A stretch of DNA of 14,485 nt from Caldifarciminota bacterium (GTDB taxonomy: Bacteria > Hydrothermota > Hydrothermia > B15-G9 > WFZT01), in assembly GCA_026986235.1 (NCBI GenBank), contig JALSOY010000088.1, forward strand, positions 1 through 14,485. The letters run 5' to 3'. Positions 6,917 to 14,100 of this stretch are shown here, one piece after another. Positions within the stretch are counted from its first letter, which is position 1; each line of letters starts with the position of its first letter. Position numbers and translations under genes: made by a program. The notes under the pieces were generated by a model. That model made no database searches, had not been told where the DNA came from, and was given only the letters and a program-made list of their open reading frames with translations.

Positions 6917-7275
6917 ATATCGCTCTCCCTGACTGTTATCCAGTCAGTTTCTCTCTCAAACACACTCACACTGGAAAGAGTGCATCCGAGCTTTTCCACC
7001 TCTTCTTTCAACTTTCTGAATATCCACACTCCTATAAGTTCAACGCTTGGCTGGTCAAAAATTTCGTTCAGGTTACCGCCTTCAAGTTCACAAATGATCA
7101 GTTTCCTGATCACTTCCCTGAGTTTTACAAAGTCAACCACAAATCCATTCTCTTTAAGGTCCCCCTCTACTGTAACTCTAATTTTAAATTCGTGCCAGTG
7201 GGGCTCCTCCCGTTTACCATCCACCTTTACTGCGTGCCGGGCCTTAAATGAGAGCTCAGTTGTCAATTCCATCAC
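6913..7275 (-). CDS. 6-pyruvoyl-tetrahydropterin synthase/QueD-like protein with altered active site
   Basis: A 120-residue member of the COG0720 tunnelling-fold family, which acts on dihydroneopterin triphosphate. The three zinc histidines are kept (H14, H26, H28, the latter as HWH instead of the usual HGH), as are GFVVDF (44-49) and the pterin-anchoring glutamate (probably E107 in VFERET). The catalytic cysteine of QueD/PTPS is missing: the stretch before HWH is KREEP, with Arg at the Cys position and Glu at 23 and 24. The catalytic Asp-His (LDH in E. coli QueD) is LEG here. PTPS-III enzymes, which replace FolB in folate synthesis, use a Glu in place of Cys, so a PTPS-III-like role beside folE2 is plausible. 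QueD activity looks unlikely. Start GTG 7275 overlaps the archease stop as GTGA; ATG at 7272 is an alternative. Confidence 0.75.
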   Translation of the reverse strand: MMELTTELSFKARHAVKVDGKREEPHWHEFKIRVTVEGDLKENGFVVDFVKLREVIRKLIICELEGGNLNEIFDQPSVELIGVWIFRKLKEEVEKLGCTLSSVSVFERETDWITVRESDI

Positions 7276-7685
7276 ACATCACAGATGAACTTTGCGTGCC
7301 AGCCTCTTTCGTCTCGCCATATCTCAAGCTCGTGGTAGGTGGCACTTTTTATCCCTATCACCATCTCGTGTCTTGAACGATCCATCTCCTCACCACAGGC
7401 TGTGGCATTCAGGCTGGTTCCCCGAATTTTCACCTCAAATTTCCTGAAAAGCATTTTGTGGGCCTCAAAGTGGAAAAGGAGTTCGTTCAACCACGAAACG
7501 AAAAGGTCTTCAAGTGTCTCTTCCTCGAGTGTAATCTCAATACACCTCCTGACACGGACATCGTCGAAGTTAGCGACCATTTCACGAAAAAGGGCTTCAG
7601 CAGATTCCCGGAACAATCCCTCAAGTGTTTCACTGTGCACCAGGAAACCGTAGTCTGCTGTGTGGTCAAGTGTCTCGTACGGCAT
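7272..7685 (-). CDS. Archease family protein
   Basis: Archease (137 residues here, the typical size) helps the RNA ligase RtcB in tRNA splicing or RNA repair by promoting guanylylation of the ligase and allowing many turnovers. The sequence has the family start YETLDHTADYGF (residues 3-14, with the metal-binding aspartates D7 and D11), the ETLEDLFVSWLNELLFHFE helix, the KSATYHELE strand and the terminal FICDV, whose Asp completes the metal site. No rtcB is visible in the window. It is the first gene of a coupled operon with the PTPS-like gene and folE2. This link to pterin genes is not explained by the known function. The ATG lies eight bases after TAAAAT with no ribosome site, in a region shared with the divergent capA promoter. 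Confidence 0.9.
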   Translation of the reverse strand: MPYETLDHTADYGFLVHSETLEGLFRESAEALFREMVANFDDVRVRRCIEITLEEETLEDLFVSWLNELLFHFEAHKMLFRKFEVKIRGTSLNATACGEEMDRSRHEMVIGIKSATYHELEIWRDERGWHAKFICDV

Positions 7686-7689
7686 GGGT

Positions 7690-7699
7690 TATAATTTTA
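7690..7699. promoter_or_regulatory. Shared symmetric -10 region for divergent capA (+) and archease (-)
   Basis: Plus strand TATAAT (7690-7695) ends seven bases before the capA ATG at 7703. Minus strand TAAAAT (7699-7694) ends eight bases before the archease ATG at 7685 and has ATGAAA (7722-7717) 17 bp upstream. The two -10 boxes overlap by two bases and each falls next to the other's gene start. Both mRNAs should be leaderless. No good -35 is seen for capA. Confidence 0.6.
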
Positions 7700-7702
7700 C
7701 TC

Positions 7703-8674
7703 ATGTTGATACAACTTTTCATCCTCCTTTTAACAGCAAAACCCATCACCATACTGATTGGTGGGGATTTGATGCCCTCGGGAAGCCTTCTTGAGTTCGT
7801 TCAGAAGGATCCAGAATATCCTATGAAAAAGATAAGACCTCTTCTTGATAGTGTTGATGTGACATTTTTTAATCTTGAGTGTCCAATTACAGACACGGGG
7901 GAGGCTGTCCAGAACAAGAGGTATGTCTTCAGGTTTCCGGTAAGGTATGCGAAGATTTTGCGGGGTATAACCGGTTTTACACTTGCGAACAACCACATAA
8001 TGGATTACGGATGGGCTGGGCTGGCCAGCACCCTTCGGGTGCTGGCCAGCCTGAAAATTGGTCACTGCGGCGCAGACAAAAATCTTAAAGAGGCACGAAA
8101 ACCCCTTGTCCTGAAAAAAGACCACCTGAAAATCGCCTTCCTCTGCTATTCTAACACCCTTCCCAGATCCTTCTGGGCCGACAGTACAAGCCCCGGAACC
8201 GCACACGGCACAGAAAATCTCATAAAAGAAGACCTCAATTCAACCGACGCCGATTTCAAAATCGTCGTCTTTCACTGGGGAGCAGAGCTACTGGACACCC
8301 CCAAACTCTATCAGAGAACCCTTGCAAGGTACGCCATTGACCACGGCGCAGATGCGGTCGTGGGCCACCACCCCCATGTCGTCCAGACCGTTGAGATCTA
8401 TAAGGGTAAACCCATATTTTATTCTCTTGGAAACTTCATTTTTGGTTCTTACACGAAAAAAGCCAGCGGCATGCTCGCCCTGATCAGAATCGACAAAGAC
8501 CATGTGGATTACTTTGTAATACCTCTAAAAACAACCTTCTGGGAATGCAGATTCCAGACCGAAGTTGCAGATTCCTCAGATTTCCTGAATCACCTCGGTG
8601 TTGAGCTCGAGAGGACAACTTTCCGGGGTTTTCCTGCCTGGAAGGTCAAAAAAACCCTGAAACCTCCTCCTTGA
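7703..8674 (+). CDS. CapA family protein (metallophosphatase-like, poly-gamma-glutamate capsule type)
   Basis: A 323-residue protein of the CapA/PgsA-like family, which has a calcineurin-like metal-dependent fold and is linked to poly-gamma-glutamate or other envelope polymer metabolism; its reaction is rarely known. Family motifs are present in order: IGGDLMPSG (19-27), FNLECPI (56-62), LANNHIMDYG (94-103), the FHWG motif, VVGHHPHVVQ and YSLGNFIF. The open frame extends upstream to 7625, but 7703 is the better start: it begins a hydrophobic N-terminus (MLIQLFILLLTAKP) that may be a signal or membrane segment, and a TATAAT lies seven bases before it. The upstream ATG would overlap the archease gene by 61 bases with an unrelated sequence. 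A perfect 15-bp hairpin lies inside the coding region. The 3' end carries the purM promoter. Confidence 0.85.
   Translation: MLIQLFILLLTAKPITILIGGDLMPSGSLLEFVQKDPEYPMKKIRPLLDSVDVTFFNLECPITDTGEAVQNKRYVFRFPVRYAKILRGITGFTLANNHIMDYGWAGLASTLRVLASLKIGHCGADKNLKEARKPLVLKKDHLKIAFLCYSNTLPRSFWADSTSPGTAHGTENLIKEDLNSTDADFKIVVFHWGAELLDTPKLYQRTLARYAIDHGADAVVGHHPHVVQTVEIYKGKPIFYSLGNFIFGSYTKKASGMLALIRIDKDHVDYFVIPLKTTFWECRFQTEVADSSDFLNHLGVELERTTFRGFPAWKVKKTLKPPP
8019..8051. repeat. Perfect 15-bp hairpin inside the capA-like coding sequence
   Basis: GGCTGGCCAGCACCC (8019-8033), loop TTC, and its exact complement (8037-8051). The encoded segment DYGWAGLASTLRVLASL has the normal family length, so nothing was inserted. 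The stem is much more GC-rich than the surroundings and could fold in the mRNA. Confidence 0.8.
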
Positions 8675-8699
8675 GGGATTTTCACTGTGTTTTTATAAT
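8671..8699 (+). promoter_or_regulatory. purM promoter, predicted leaderless
   Basis: TTGAGG (8671-8676), 17 bp, TATAAT (8694-8699), six bases before the ATG at 8706, with no ribosome site. The -35 box includes the stop codon of the capA-like gene. Confidence 0.7.
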
Positions 8700-8705
8700 T
8701 CATCC

Positions 8706-9656
8706 ATGTTCTACAGAGATGCGGGAGTAAACCTTGATAAGGCCAGCAGAGTCGTTGAAATCGTAAAGAACTTCTCCCGGGAGGTCGGTGGCTTTGGCGG
8801 TATTTTTGACATTTCCGGGATACTAAAAAACTTTGAAGAGCCCGTTCTGGTTACTTCAACTGATGGAGTGGGGACAAAGATCAAACTCGCCGTGGAGGCG
8901 AATTACCTTGACCCCATCGGAATTGATCTTGTTGCCATGTGTGTCAACGATATACTTACCCTTGGTGCCTTACCTCTCTTTTTCCTGGATTACTACGCCA
9001 CAGGAAAAATCGACGAAAAAACCTTCTCTGAAGTCATAAAAGGTATAAAAAAGGGACTTGAAATCTCAGGTGGAATTTTACTCGGAGGTGAAACGGCGGA
9101 GCTTCCCGGCATGATCGATGTAGATATTTTCGATGTGGCAGGCTTCGTCGTTGGCATCGTGGAAAAGAAGAACATGCCTGATAAAGGATCCATAAGAGAG
9201 GGGGATACTATCCTTGGGTTACCCTCGTCTGGACTGCATTCCAACGGATTCAGCCTCGTTCGAGAGGTAATCAGAAAAGCGGGAATAAACATATTTGAGG
9301 ATCCGGGAAATGGGCCTTTATATCTTGAACTTTTGAAACCCACGAGAATTTATGTTCCTGAGATAAAAAAACTCCTGGGCATGGAAATAAAGGGTATGGC
9401 TCACATAACAGGTGGTGGCCTTGTTGAAAATGTCGAAAGGGTCATTCCGGAGAACATGAGGGCTGAAATCGACTGGTCGTCCTGGGAGGTTCCGTGGATA
9501 TTCAGGAAAATTCAGGAGTGGGGAGATGTTCCTGAAGATGAGATGAGGCGGGTTTTTAACATGGGGATCGGATATGCACTGATCACCTCAAGACCTGAGG
9601 AGATAATGGAGGTCGTACCGGAATTTAAAGTAATCGGGAGGGTTTCCAGAAAATAA
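8706..9656 (+). CDS. purM: Phosphoribosylformylglycinamidine cyclo-ligase (AIR synthetase)
   Basis: PurM closes the imidazole ring in de novo purine synthesis, converting FGAM and ATP to aminoimidazole ribotide in the cytoplasm. The 316-residue protein shows the full set of signatures: the start YRDAGVNLD, DGVGTK (53-58), GGETAELPG (127-135), SSGLHSNGFSLVR and HITGGG. It is some 30 residues shorter than the E. coli enzyme, with a trimmed C-terminus (VIGRVSRK), which is within family range. It stands apart from other purine genes here. Its own promoter lies in the 3' end of the capA-like gene, with the -10 only six bases from the ATG. It converges on the tRNA-Arg gene, whose 3' end is four bases past the stop codon. 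Confidence 0.96.
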   Translation: MFYRDAGVNLDKASRVVEIVKNFSREVGGFGGIFDISGILKNFEEPVLVTSTDGVGTKIKLAVEANYLDPIGIDLVAMCVNDILTLGALPLFFLDYYATGKIDEKTFSEVIKGIKKGLEISGGILLGGETAELPGMIDVDIFDVAGFVVGIVEKKNMPDKGSIREGDTILGLPSSGLHSNGFSLVREVIRKAGINIFEDPGNGPLYLELLKPTRIYVPEIKKLLGMEIKGMAHITGGGLVENVERVIPENMRAEIDWSSWEVPWIFRKIQEWGDVPEDEMRRVFNMGIGYALITSRPEEIMEVVPEFKVIGRVSRK

Positions 9657-9660
9657 AAAG

Positions 9661-9734
9661 CGTCCCCGGCAGGATTCGAACCTGCGACCTGCGGTTTAGG
9701 AAACCGCCGCTCTATCCTACTGAGCTACGGGGAC
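9661..9734 (-). tRNA. tRNA-Arg (anticodon CCT)
   Basis: A complete 74-base cloverleaf on the minus strand. The acceptor stem GTCCCCG/CGGGGAC is perfectly paired, the D stem is GCTC/GAGC, the anticodon stem GCGGT/ACCGC encloses TTCCTAA with anticodon CCT at 9700-9698, and the T arm GCAGG-TTCGAAT-CCTGC is standard. The discriminator base is G and no CCA is encoded, so CCA must be added by a nucleotidyltransferase. It reads the AGG codon. A T-rich run follows its 3' end (minus strand 9659-9651) and may end transcription. Confidence 0.96.
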
Positions 9735-9744
9735 AGCTTTAAAA

Positions 9745-9773
9745 TTTATAAACTATTATCCCTGGCAAATCAA
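9745..9773 (-). promoter_or_regulatory. tRNA-Arg promoter
   Basis: On the minus strand, TTGATT (9773-9768), 17 bp, TATAAA (9750-9745). Transcription would start near 9738, four bases before the mature tRNA 5' end. Confidence 0.65.
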
Positions 9774-9785
9774 GGGAGAGGTAAT

Positions 9786-9802
9786 TTATTGACTGTCAAT
9801 AA
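9786..9802. promoter_or_regulatory. Perfect 17-bp palindrome overlapping the Panacea-gene -35, probable operator
   Basis: Arms TTATTGAC and GTCAATAA are exact complements around a central T at 9794. The site contains the -35 hexamer, so a bound protein would block RNA polymerase. A further TTGAC half-site occurs at 9829-9833. Autorepression by the Panacea protein or its complex with the second protein is a natural model, but is inference. Confidence 0.6.
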
Positions 9803-9817
9803 GGGGTAGAATATTAT
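9789..9817 (+). promoter_or_regulatory. Promoter of the Panacea/nuclease-like cassette
   Basis: TTGACT (9789-9794), 17 bp, TATTAT (9812-9817). The start would be near 9824, followed by a leader with GAGGTG (9838-9843) five bases before the ATG at 9849. Confidence 0.65.
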
Positions 9818-9848
9818 ATCAAATACGGTTGACAGACGAGGTGGGATT

Positions 9849-10298
9849 ATGGAAAAGGTTATCGAAACTATACTATATGTAACCAGACGATTAGAGAAAG
9901 CTCGAGTGAAAGTTGGCAGGACCAGAATTATGAAAATTTTGTATCTTGCTGATTTAATCGCAAAATCCAAGTTGGGCAGAACGATTACAGGAACAGAATA
10001 CAGATATTATTTCTATGGTCCTTATTCTCGTGAAGTGATAGATGCTATCATTAAATTGAAAAACGAGGGATATTTAACGGATGAAACGGAGTTGACAAAA
10101 TTTGGTCCTGCTCACAATTACAGGCCTACGGAAAAGGCACATGAAGTCCAAATTGCACATCTAACAAAAGAGGAGACAGAGATTCTGGACAGCGTGATAA
10201 AGAAGTTTGGGCGGAATGAGCTGATCCGTCTTCTGGATGTAGTTTATGCGACTGAACCCATGAGAAAGGCATTCCCTGGAGAGATATTGAGATTGTGA
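9849..10298 (+). CDS. Panacea-domain (DUF4065/SocA-like) protein, probable antitoxin
   Basis: A small soluble protein of 149 residues. The core has the Panacea/DUF4065 pattern: KILYLADLIAK (29-39), then GRTITGTEYRYYFYGPYSREV (residues 43-63, including the G-x-x-I-T and Y-G-P-Y positions), then IIKLKNEGYL. This domain serves as a general antitoxin scaffold fused to or paired with many toxins, and also occurs in phage and SocA-type proteolysis adaptors. It has a strong promoter, a good ribosome site (GAGGTG) and a palindromic operator, and its stop overlaps the next gene in a GTGA. That is the layout of a toxin-antitoxin pair with the antitoxin first. The base composition is more AT-rich than the flanking genes, suggesting recent acquisition. 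The domain call is fairly firm from motif recall; the antitoxin role is inferred. Confidence 0.72.
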   Translation: MEKVIETILYVTRRLEKARVKVGRTRIMKILYLADLIAKSKLGRTITGTEYRYYFYGPYSREVIDAIIKLKNEGYLTDETELTKFGPAHNYRPTEKAHEVQIAHLTKEETEILDSVIKKFGRNELIRLLDVVYATEPMRKAFPGEILRL

Positions 10299-11035
10299 AT
10301 AAAATAGACGGTAAAAATGCATTTTTTATCTGGGTTATTTTTGGAATCGTCGGTAATGCCAGAGTTAACATCTTCGTAGATTCGGATGAGAGAAAGAGGA
10401 ATTTAATTCTTCATGGATTTCTCACCGATGTTGAACCACCTATTCATAGAGAGAATACATTGGAAGGTGTCTTCTATGGTTTCGATGAAACCAGTGAATT
10501 CGTCAGGATGGCGCTAAACCCCAGAAAGAGGGGGAAACTTCAAAATAAAGCTGATAGATACTTAGCATCTGGCTTGATGAATGACCTTGGAGTGAGAGAT
10601 TTTTATACCGAGGTAAAAGTTAGAATCGGTGATGAAGAGATTACGGATCTTGACCTGTATTTACCAAAAAAGAAATTATGGGTGGAGTTTACCACAATGG
10701 AGGAAGAAGTTAATAGACATTTTTATGAGAAGGCAGGGAGACTTGCCACATTTGGAGATAGATATGAACTCTTTTATAAAAGTTTTGACCCTGAAAGTGG
10801 AAACCCTATCGAGAAGCGGTTAAAAGGGAAAGAAGTGGATAAGATGTTTTACATTTCACTTTATCCTTTAAGAGAATTGGACATCACCTCAAAATTAAGA
10901 CTTTCCACATTTTACATAATCCCGCCGCAACACAAAGATAGATTAACCCATGTGGTTATGGACCCGGGATTCCAAGAGAAACTTGGAGAAAGTTACGAGA
11001 GATTGATAGAAAAATTGAAAGAGTTTGGTATATGA
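10295..11035 (+). CDS. Unrecognised protein paired with the Panacea gene; possible PD-(D/E)XK-like nuclease toxin
   Basis: A 246-residue protein that matches no family I can name. The start is a GTG at 10295 inside the upstream stop codon (GTGA), so translation is coupled to the Panacea protein. The centre holds a possible nuclease core: a helix (NKADRYLASGLMNDLG, 84-99), a strand YTEVKVRI, then ITDLDLYL (116-123) and LWVEFTT (128-134). D120 and E131-x-T133 have the spacing of a PD-(D/E)XK active site, though the final Lys is replaced by Thr. A following helix (NRHFYEKAGRLATFG) is in keeping with that fold. Residues 9-28 are hydrophobic and could be a strand pair or membrane segment. AT-rich codon use matches its partner but not its neighbours. 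A toxin or defence effector role is inference from the operon layout. Confidence 0.5.
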   Translation: MNKIDGKNAFFIWVIFGIVGNARVNIFVDSDERKRNLILHGFLTDVEPPIHRENTLEGVFYGFDETSEFVRMALNPRKRGKLQNKADRYLASGLMNDLGVRDFYTEVKVRIGDEEITDLDLYLPKKKLWVEFTTMEEEVNRHFYEKAGRLATFGDRYELFYKSFDPESGNPIEKRLKGKEVDKMFYISLYPLRELDITSKLRLSTFYIIPPQHKDRLTHVVMDPGFQEKLGESYERLIEKLKEFGI

Positions 11036-11075
11036 GCTTAAAAACTCAGGAAATAAAATGCTCAATATTAAGGAA

Positions 11076-11129
11076 GGGCACAGCGGGGGGCATGGTGGCC
11101 TTTCGGCCACCATGCCCCCCGCTGTGCCC
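11076..11129. repeat. Perfect 25-bp stem, 4-base loop, between convergent genes
   Basis: The left arm (11076-11100, beginning GGGCACAGCGGGGGG) and right arm (11105-11129) are exact complements around the loop TTTC. It is strikingly GC-rich next to the AT-rich cassette. It stands between two convergent genes and may stop transcription from both sides, but no T-run follows on either strand, so it is not a standard intrinsic terminator. A REP-like element or an RNA end-protecting stem are alternatives. Little else is seen in the 109-bp gap. Confidence 0.85.
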
Positions 11130-11144
11130 CCGGTAGAGGAGGTG

Positions 11145-14100
11145 TTACCTCAGTATCATCATCTTCCTCCTCAAAACCCTCCCTTCAAACTTCAAAATGT
11201 AGAAGTAAACTCCTGCCCTCAACATGCTACCCGTTTCCGCACTTCCATTCCACCTCACCTCATGGTATCCTGCATTTAGCCTGCGATCCACAAGTGTAGC
11301 CACCCTCTGACCCAGTATGTTATATACCTTCAAACTCACATCTCCGGCCGTCGGCAGACCAAACCTTATCACCGTCGTCCTTACAAAAGGATTCGGTAAG
11401 TTCTGCGAAAGAAACAGCATCTGTGGAAGCCTTACTTCCTCACCCACACCTGTCGCCTCGGAAGTGGCAAACATTATCGCCCAGCCTCCCTTTTCCTTTC
11501 CTCTCTCAAAAGATCCTGATGATTTTTTACCGCTCTCACTCCAGTTCGGCGTGTATGGCGTCTCATTGTATGTGTACTGAATAAACTTACTGTGCGCTCC
11601 AGCAGAATCCTGCACCCCTATCGTTGCATCAAAGGACTCCTCATCGTACCTGCTCATGTCCCTGTACTGGAATTTGATGTACGACCGATCCGCATTACCC
11701 GGCGTCTTAAACATCACCTCAAATGTCATGGGCCTATTTTCACCAACCTTTGATACACCTTTCCATTCTATCACAGTTGAATCCGGCCAGACCCTTGCAT
11801 AGACGAGACTATCACTGCCGCCTGAAACTGAACTTTTAACAAAAAGGTCCTCCCAGAACGGAGCTATAAGGTCCTTATGGTCAATATCGGGTAACTCAAC
11901 ATTTGCGAATCCCGGATCCTGCGAAAAGCTCAATACCCCGTTAGATGTTACCATAACCGAATCGTATGCCCTTCCGTAGTAATAGAATGTCTTACCAAAG
12001 TGGACCCATGCACTTCCATCGTCCCCGAGCTTGAGCGTATCAACTCCGTCTTTACCACCAGTAAGCTCAATCCAGTTATAACTTACTCCGGAATTATTAT
12101 CCCGGCATATCATCCCTCCACTGTCCCTGACCTCGTGCGTAAACAGATTGAAATTCACCGACACCGTGTCATCTCCTCTGTACTGGTCACTTATGAGGTC
12201 ACTAAAAATCACCATCCTCAAATATCTGAACGACCTGTTGTGGAGATTTGAAGGAGACCAGGTTTCAAAATTTGTCCAGAAAGAGGTATCAGCTGGAATG
12301 CTGGTGAAGTTCAGTGTATCCCGATAGACCGTATCGCCTGCCGTTGTATCAAAAATGAAGCAATAGACTTTAAAGCTTTCCTGGTTCCTACCAAAATTGT
12401 GGACATACGCACTGGGCGTAATCTGTGAGCCGGTAAATATAGTATCTCCCTCACTTACATTTTTAATTGAGTCGCAGGCGATGTCGTGTTCCATGGAGAC
12501 CCACAGTTCGCCCGGATACTGGTATGTGAAGTAGTTGAGCGAATCCTCGTGTCCTACGGTGTCCGCATAGTAGAACGCCTCGTATTTGCCGCTGTTCTTT
12601 CGCACCGAGATTCTGAACGAGAAGTCGTAGTAGCCCGGCTCGGTGGATGCCACCACCGGTATCACGCCCTTGTAGCGGTAGAGCGTATCCACCTTGCCGT
12701 CGAAGTATGTCCGGAACCAGCGCCAGTTGGGCGAGAGGTCAGGGAAGTCGCCACGAGGTCCGTAGCCCACCTCCACGACAATGGAGTCCTGCATCCCCGT
12801 CAGATTCGTCAGGCCCTGCTCATAGACCAGCACATGGAGCGTGTCGGTGTTGTCTCCGGGTTCAACGGTGTCCCTGTATGGCGGCTCTATCTTGCACCAG
12901 TCGATGACATTGGGCGGCGAGGCAGTTGAGTCGAAGGCTATTATCCTGTTGAACAGCGTGTCTATGAGTGTCGTGTCCTTGAAGAAACCGAAGTTGAACG
13001 GGATGAAGTAGAGCGAGCGTGCGACTCCGACATAGGCTATTCCGCCGGCGGTGTTCGTCGAATCGCCGTTCTTCACGGTCATGAACCGCCAGCCTGAGTC
13101 CACAATCACGGTGTCGCCCGACGCGGTTACGCACTCGTAGCCCCAGGGGACCATCATGTCAGGGTCAGATTGATACTCAACGATTATGTTCGGCATACCG
13201 TTCGTTATCGGGTCGCCGGGGATGCCCATGAGCGTGTCCGCATCGTCCTGAGCGGAGCTCAAATCGGACTGGATGAACTTCGCACGGTAAACCTCTTTGA
13301 GGAGTGCGCTATCACGGTAGAACTCAGCCCAGTCCATATCCATGAGGATCACCGTCCGCCTCGAAGGCGCATCCTTACCCTTGTCCGGCAGTTTACCGCC
13401 GAGCCTCTGGTAGAGCTCGAGTGCCTTTACAACGCTGTCAGCTATGTACCATGCCGAATTCGGGTCATTGAGCATCTTTTCAATTTTGTTCAGGTAGTTT
13501 GACAGAATTACCCTGCGGTGCTTCGGAAGAGAATCTATCATGGAACGGAGTATTTCGGGACCGAAAGCCGCAACAAATCCCCAGAAAAAGTCGCCGCTGT
13601 CAGCCGCAGAGGGAGGCTCGTCATCATATATACCTCCATAACCTCCAGACATTATATACGCCCAGCTTTCAAAGCCTCCTCCTATCTCCTTCGAAAACCA
13701 CGATGACGGCGACGACCGTGTTAAGAATGTGAGGTCTTTGTGTTCATCCTTTGGTGCATTACCGACTATCCTGTATTTGAAAGTAGCGGTGGTGGCGGAG
13801 TTGCCGAGCGTATCCTGACGGACAATCCGATACTGGACATCAGTTCCCGGGGAGAAAGCAGGGAGAGCCGCCCTGAACATGAAGACATTGGGCGCAAATT
13901 CATTCAGGAACTTCATTCTGACATACTGCCAGCTGGACCACTGACCAGAATCGGTTCTTGTGCGATACCATACCATCACCGTGCTGGTGTCAACGCCGTT
14001 TTCGTCGCTCAAATTGACGATGATTGTGTCCTGAGTCCCGGTGTAGTAGTGGTTGTGCGGCATTTTGAACGGGATGACGGCAGGTGCGAGGATATCATTC

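Noticed and set aside
7625..7702. Longer reading of the capA-like gene starting at the ATG at 7625
   Set aside because: The added 26 residues do not look like a CapA N-terminus, they overlap the archease gene, and a -10 hexamer lies just before the later ATG at 7703, so 7703 is preferred.
9661..9734. tRNA-Arg as the attachment site for the AT-rich Panacea cassette
   Set aside because: Integration normally uses the tRNA 3' end, which here faces purM. The cassette is on the 5' side, and no integrase or repeated tRNA fragment is seen.
11076..11129. CRISPR repeat or insertion-sequence terminal repeat
   Set aside because: Only a single hairpin is present, without spaced repeats, transposase or target duplication.
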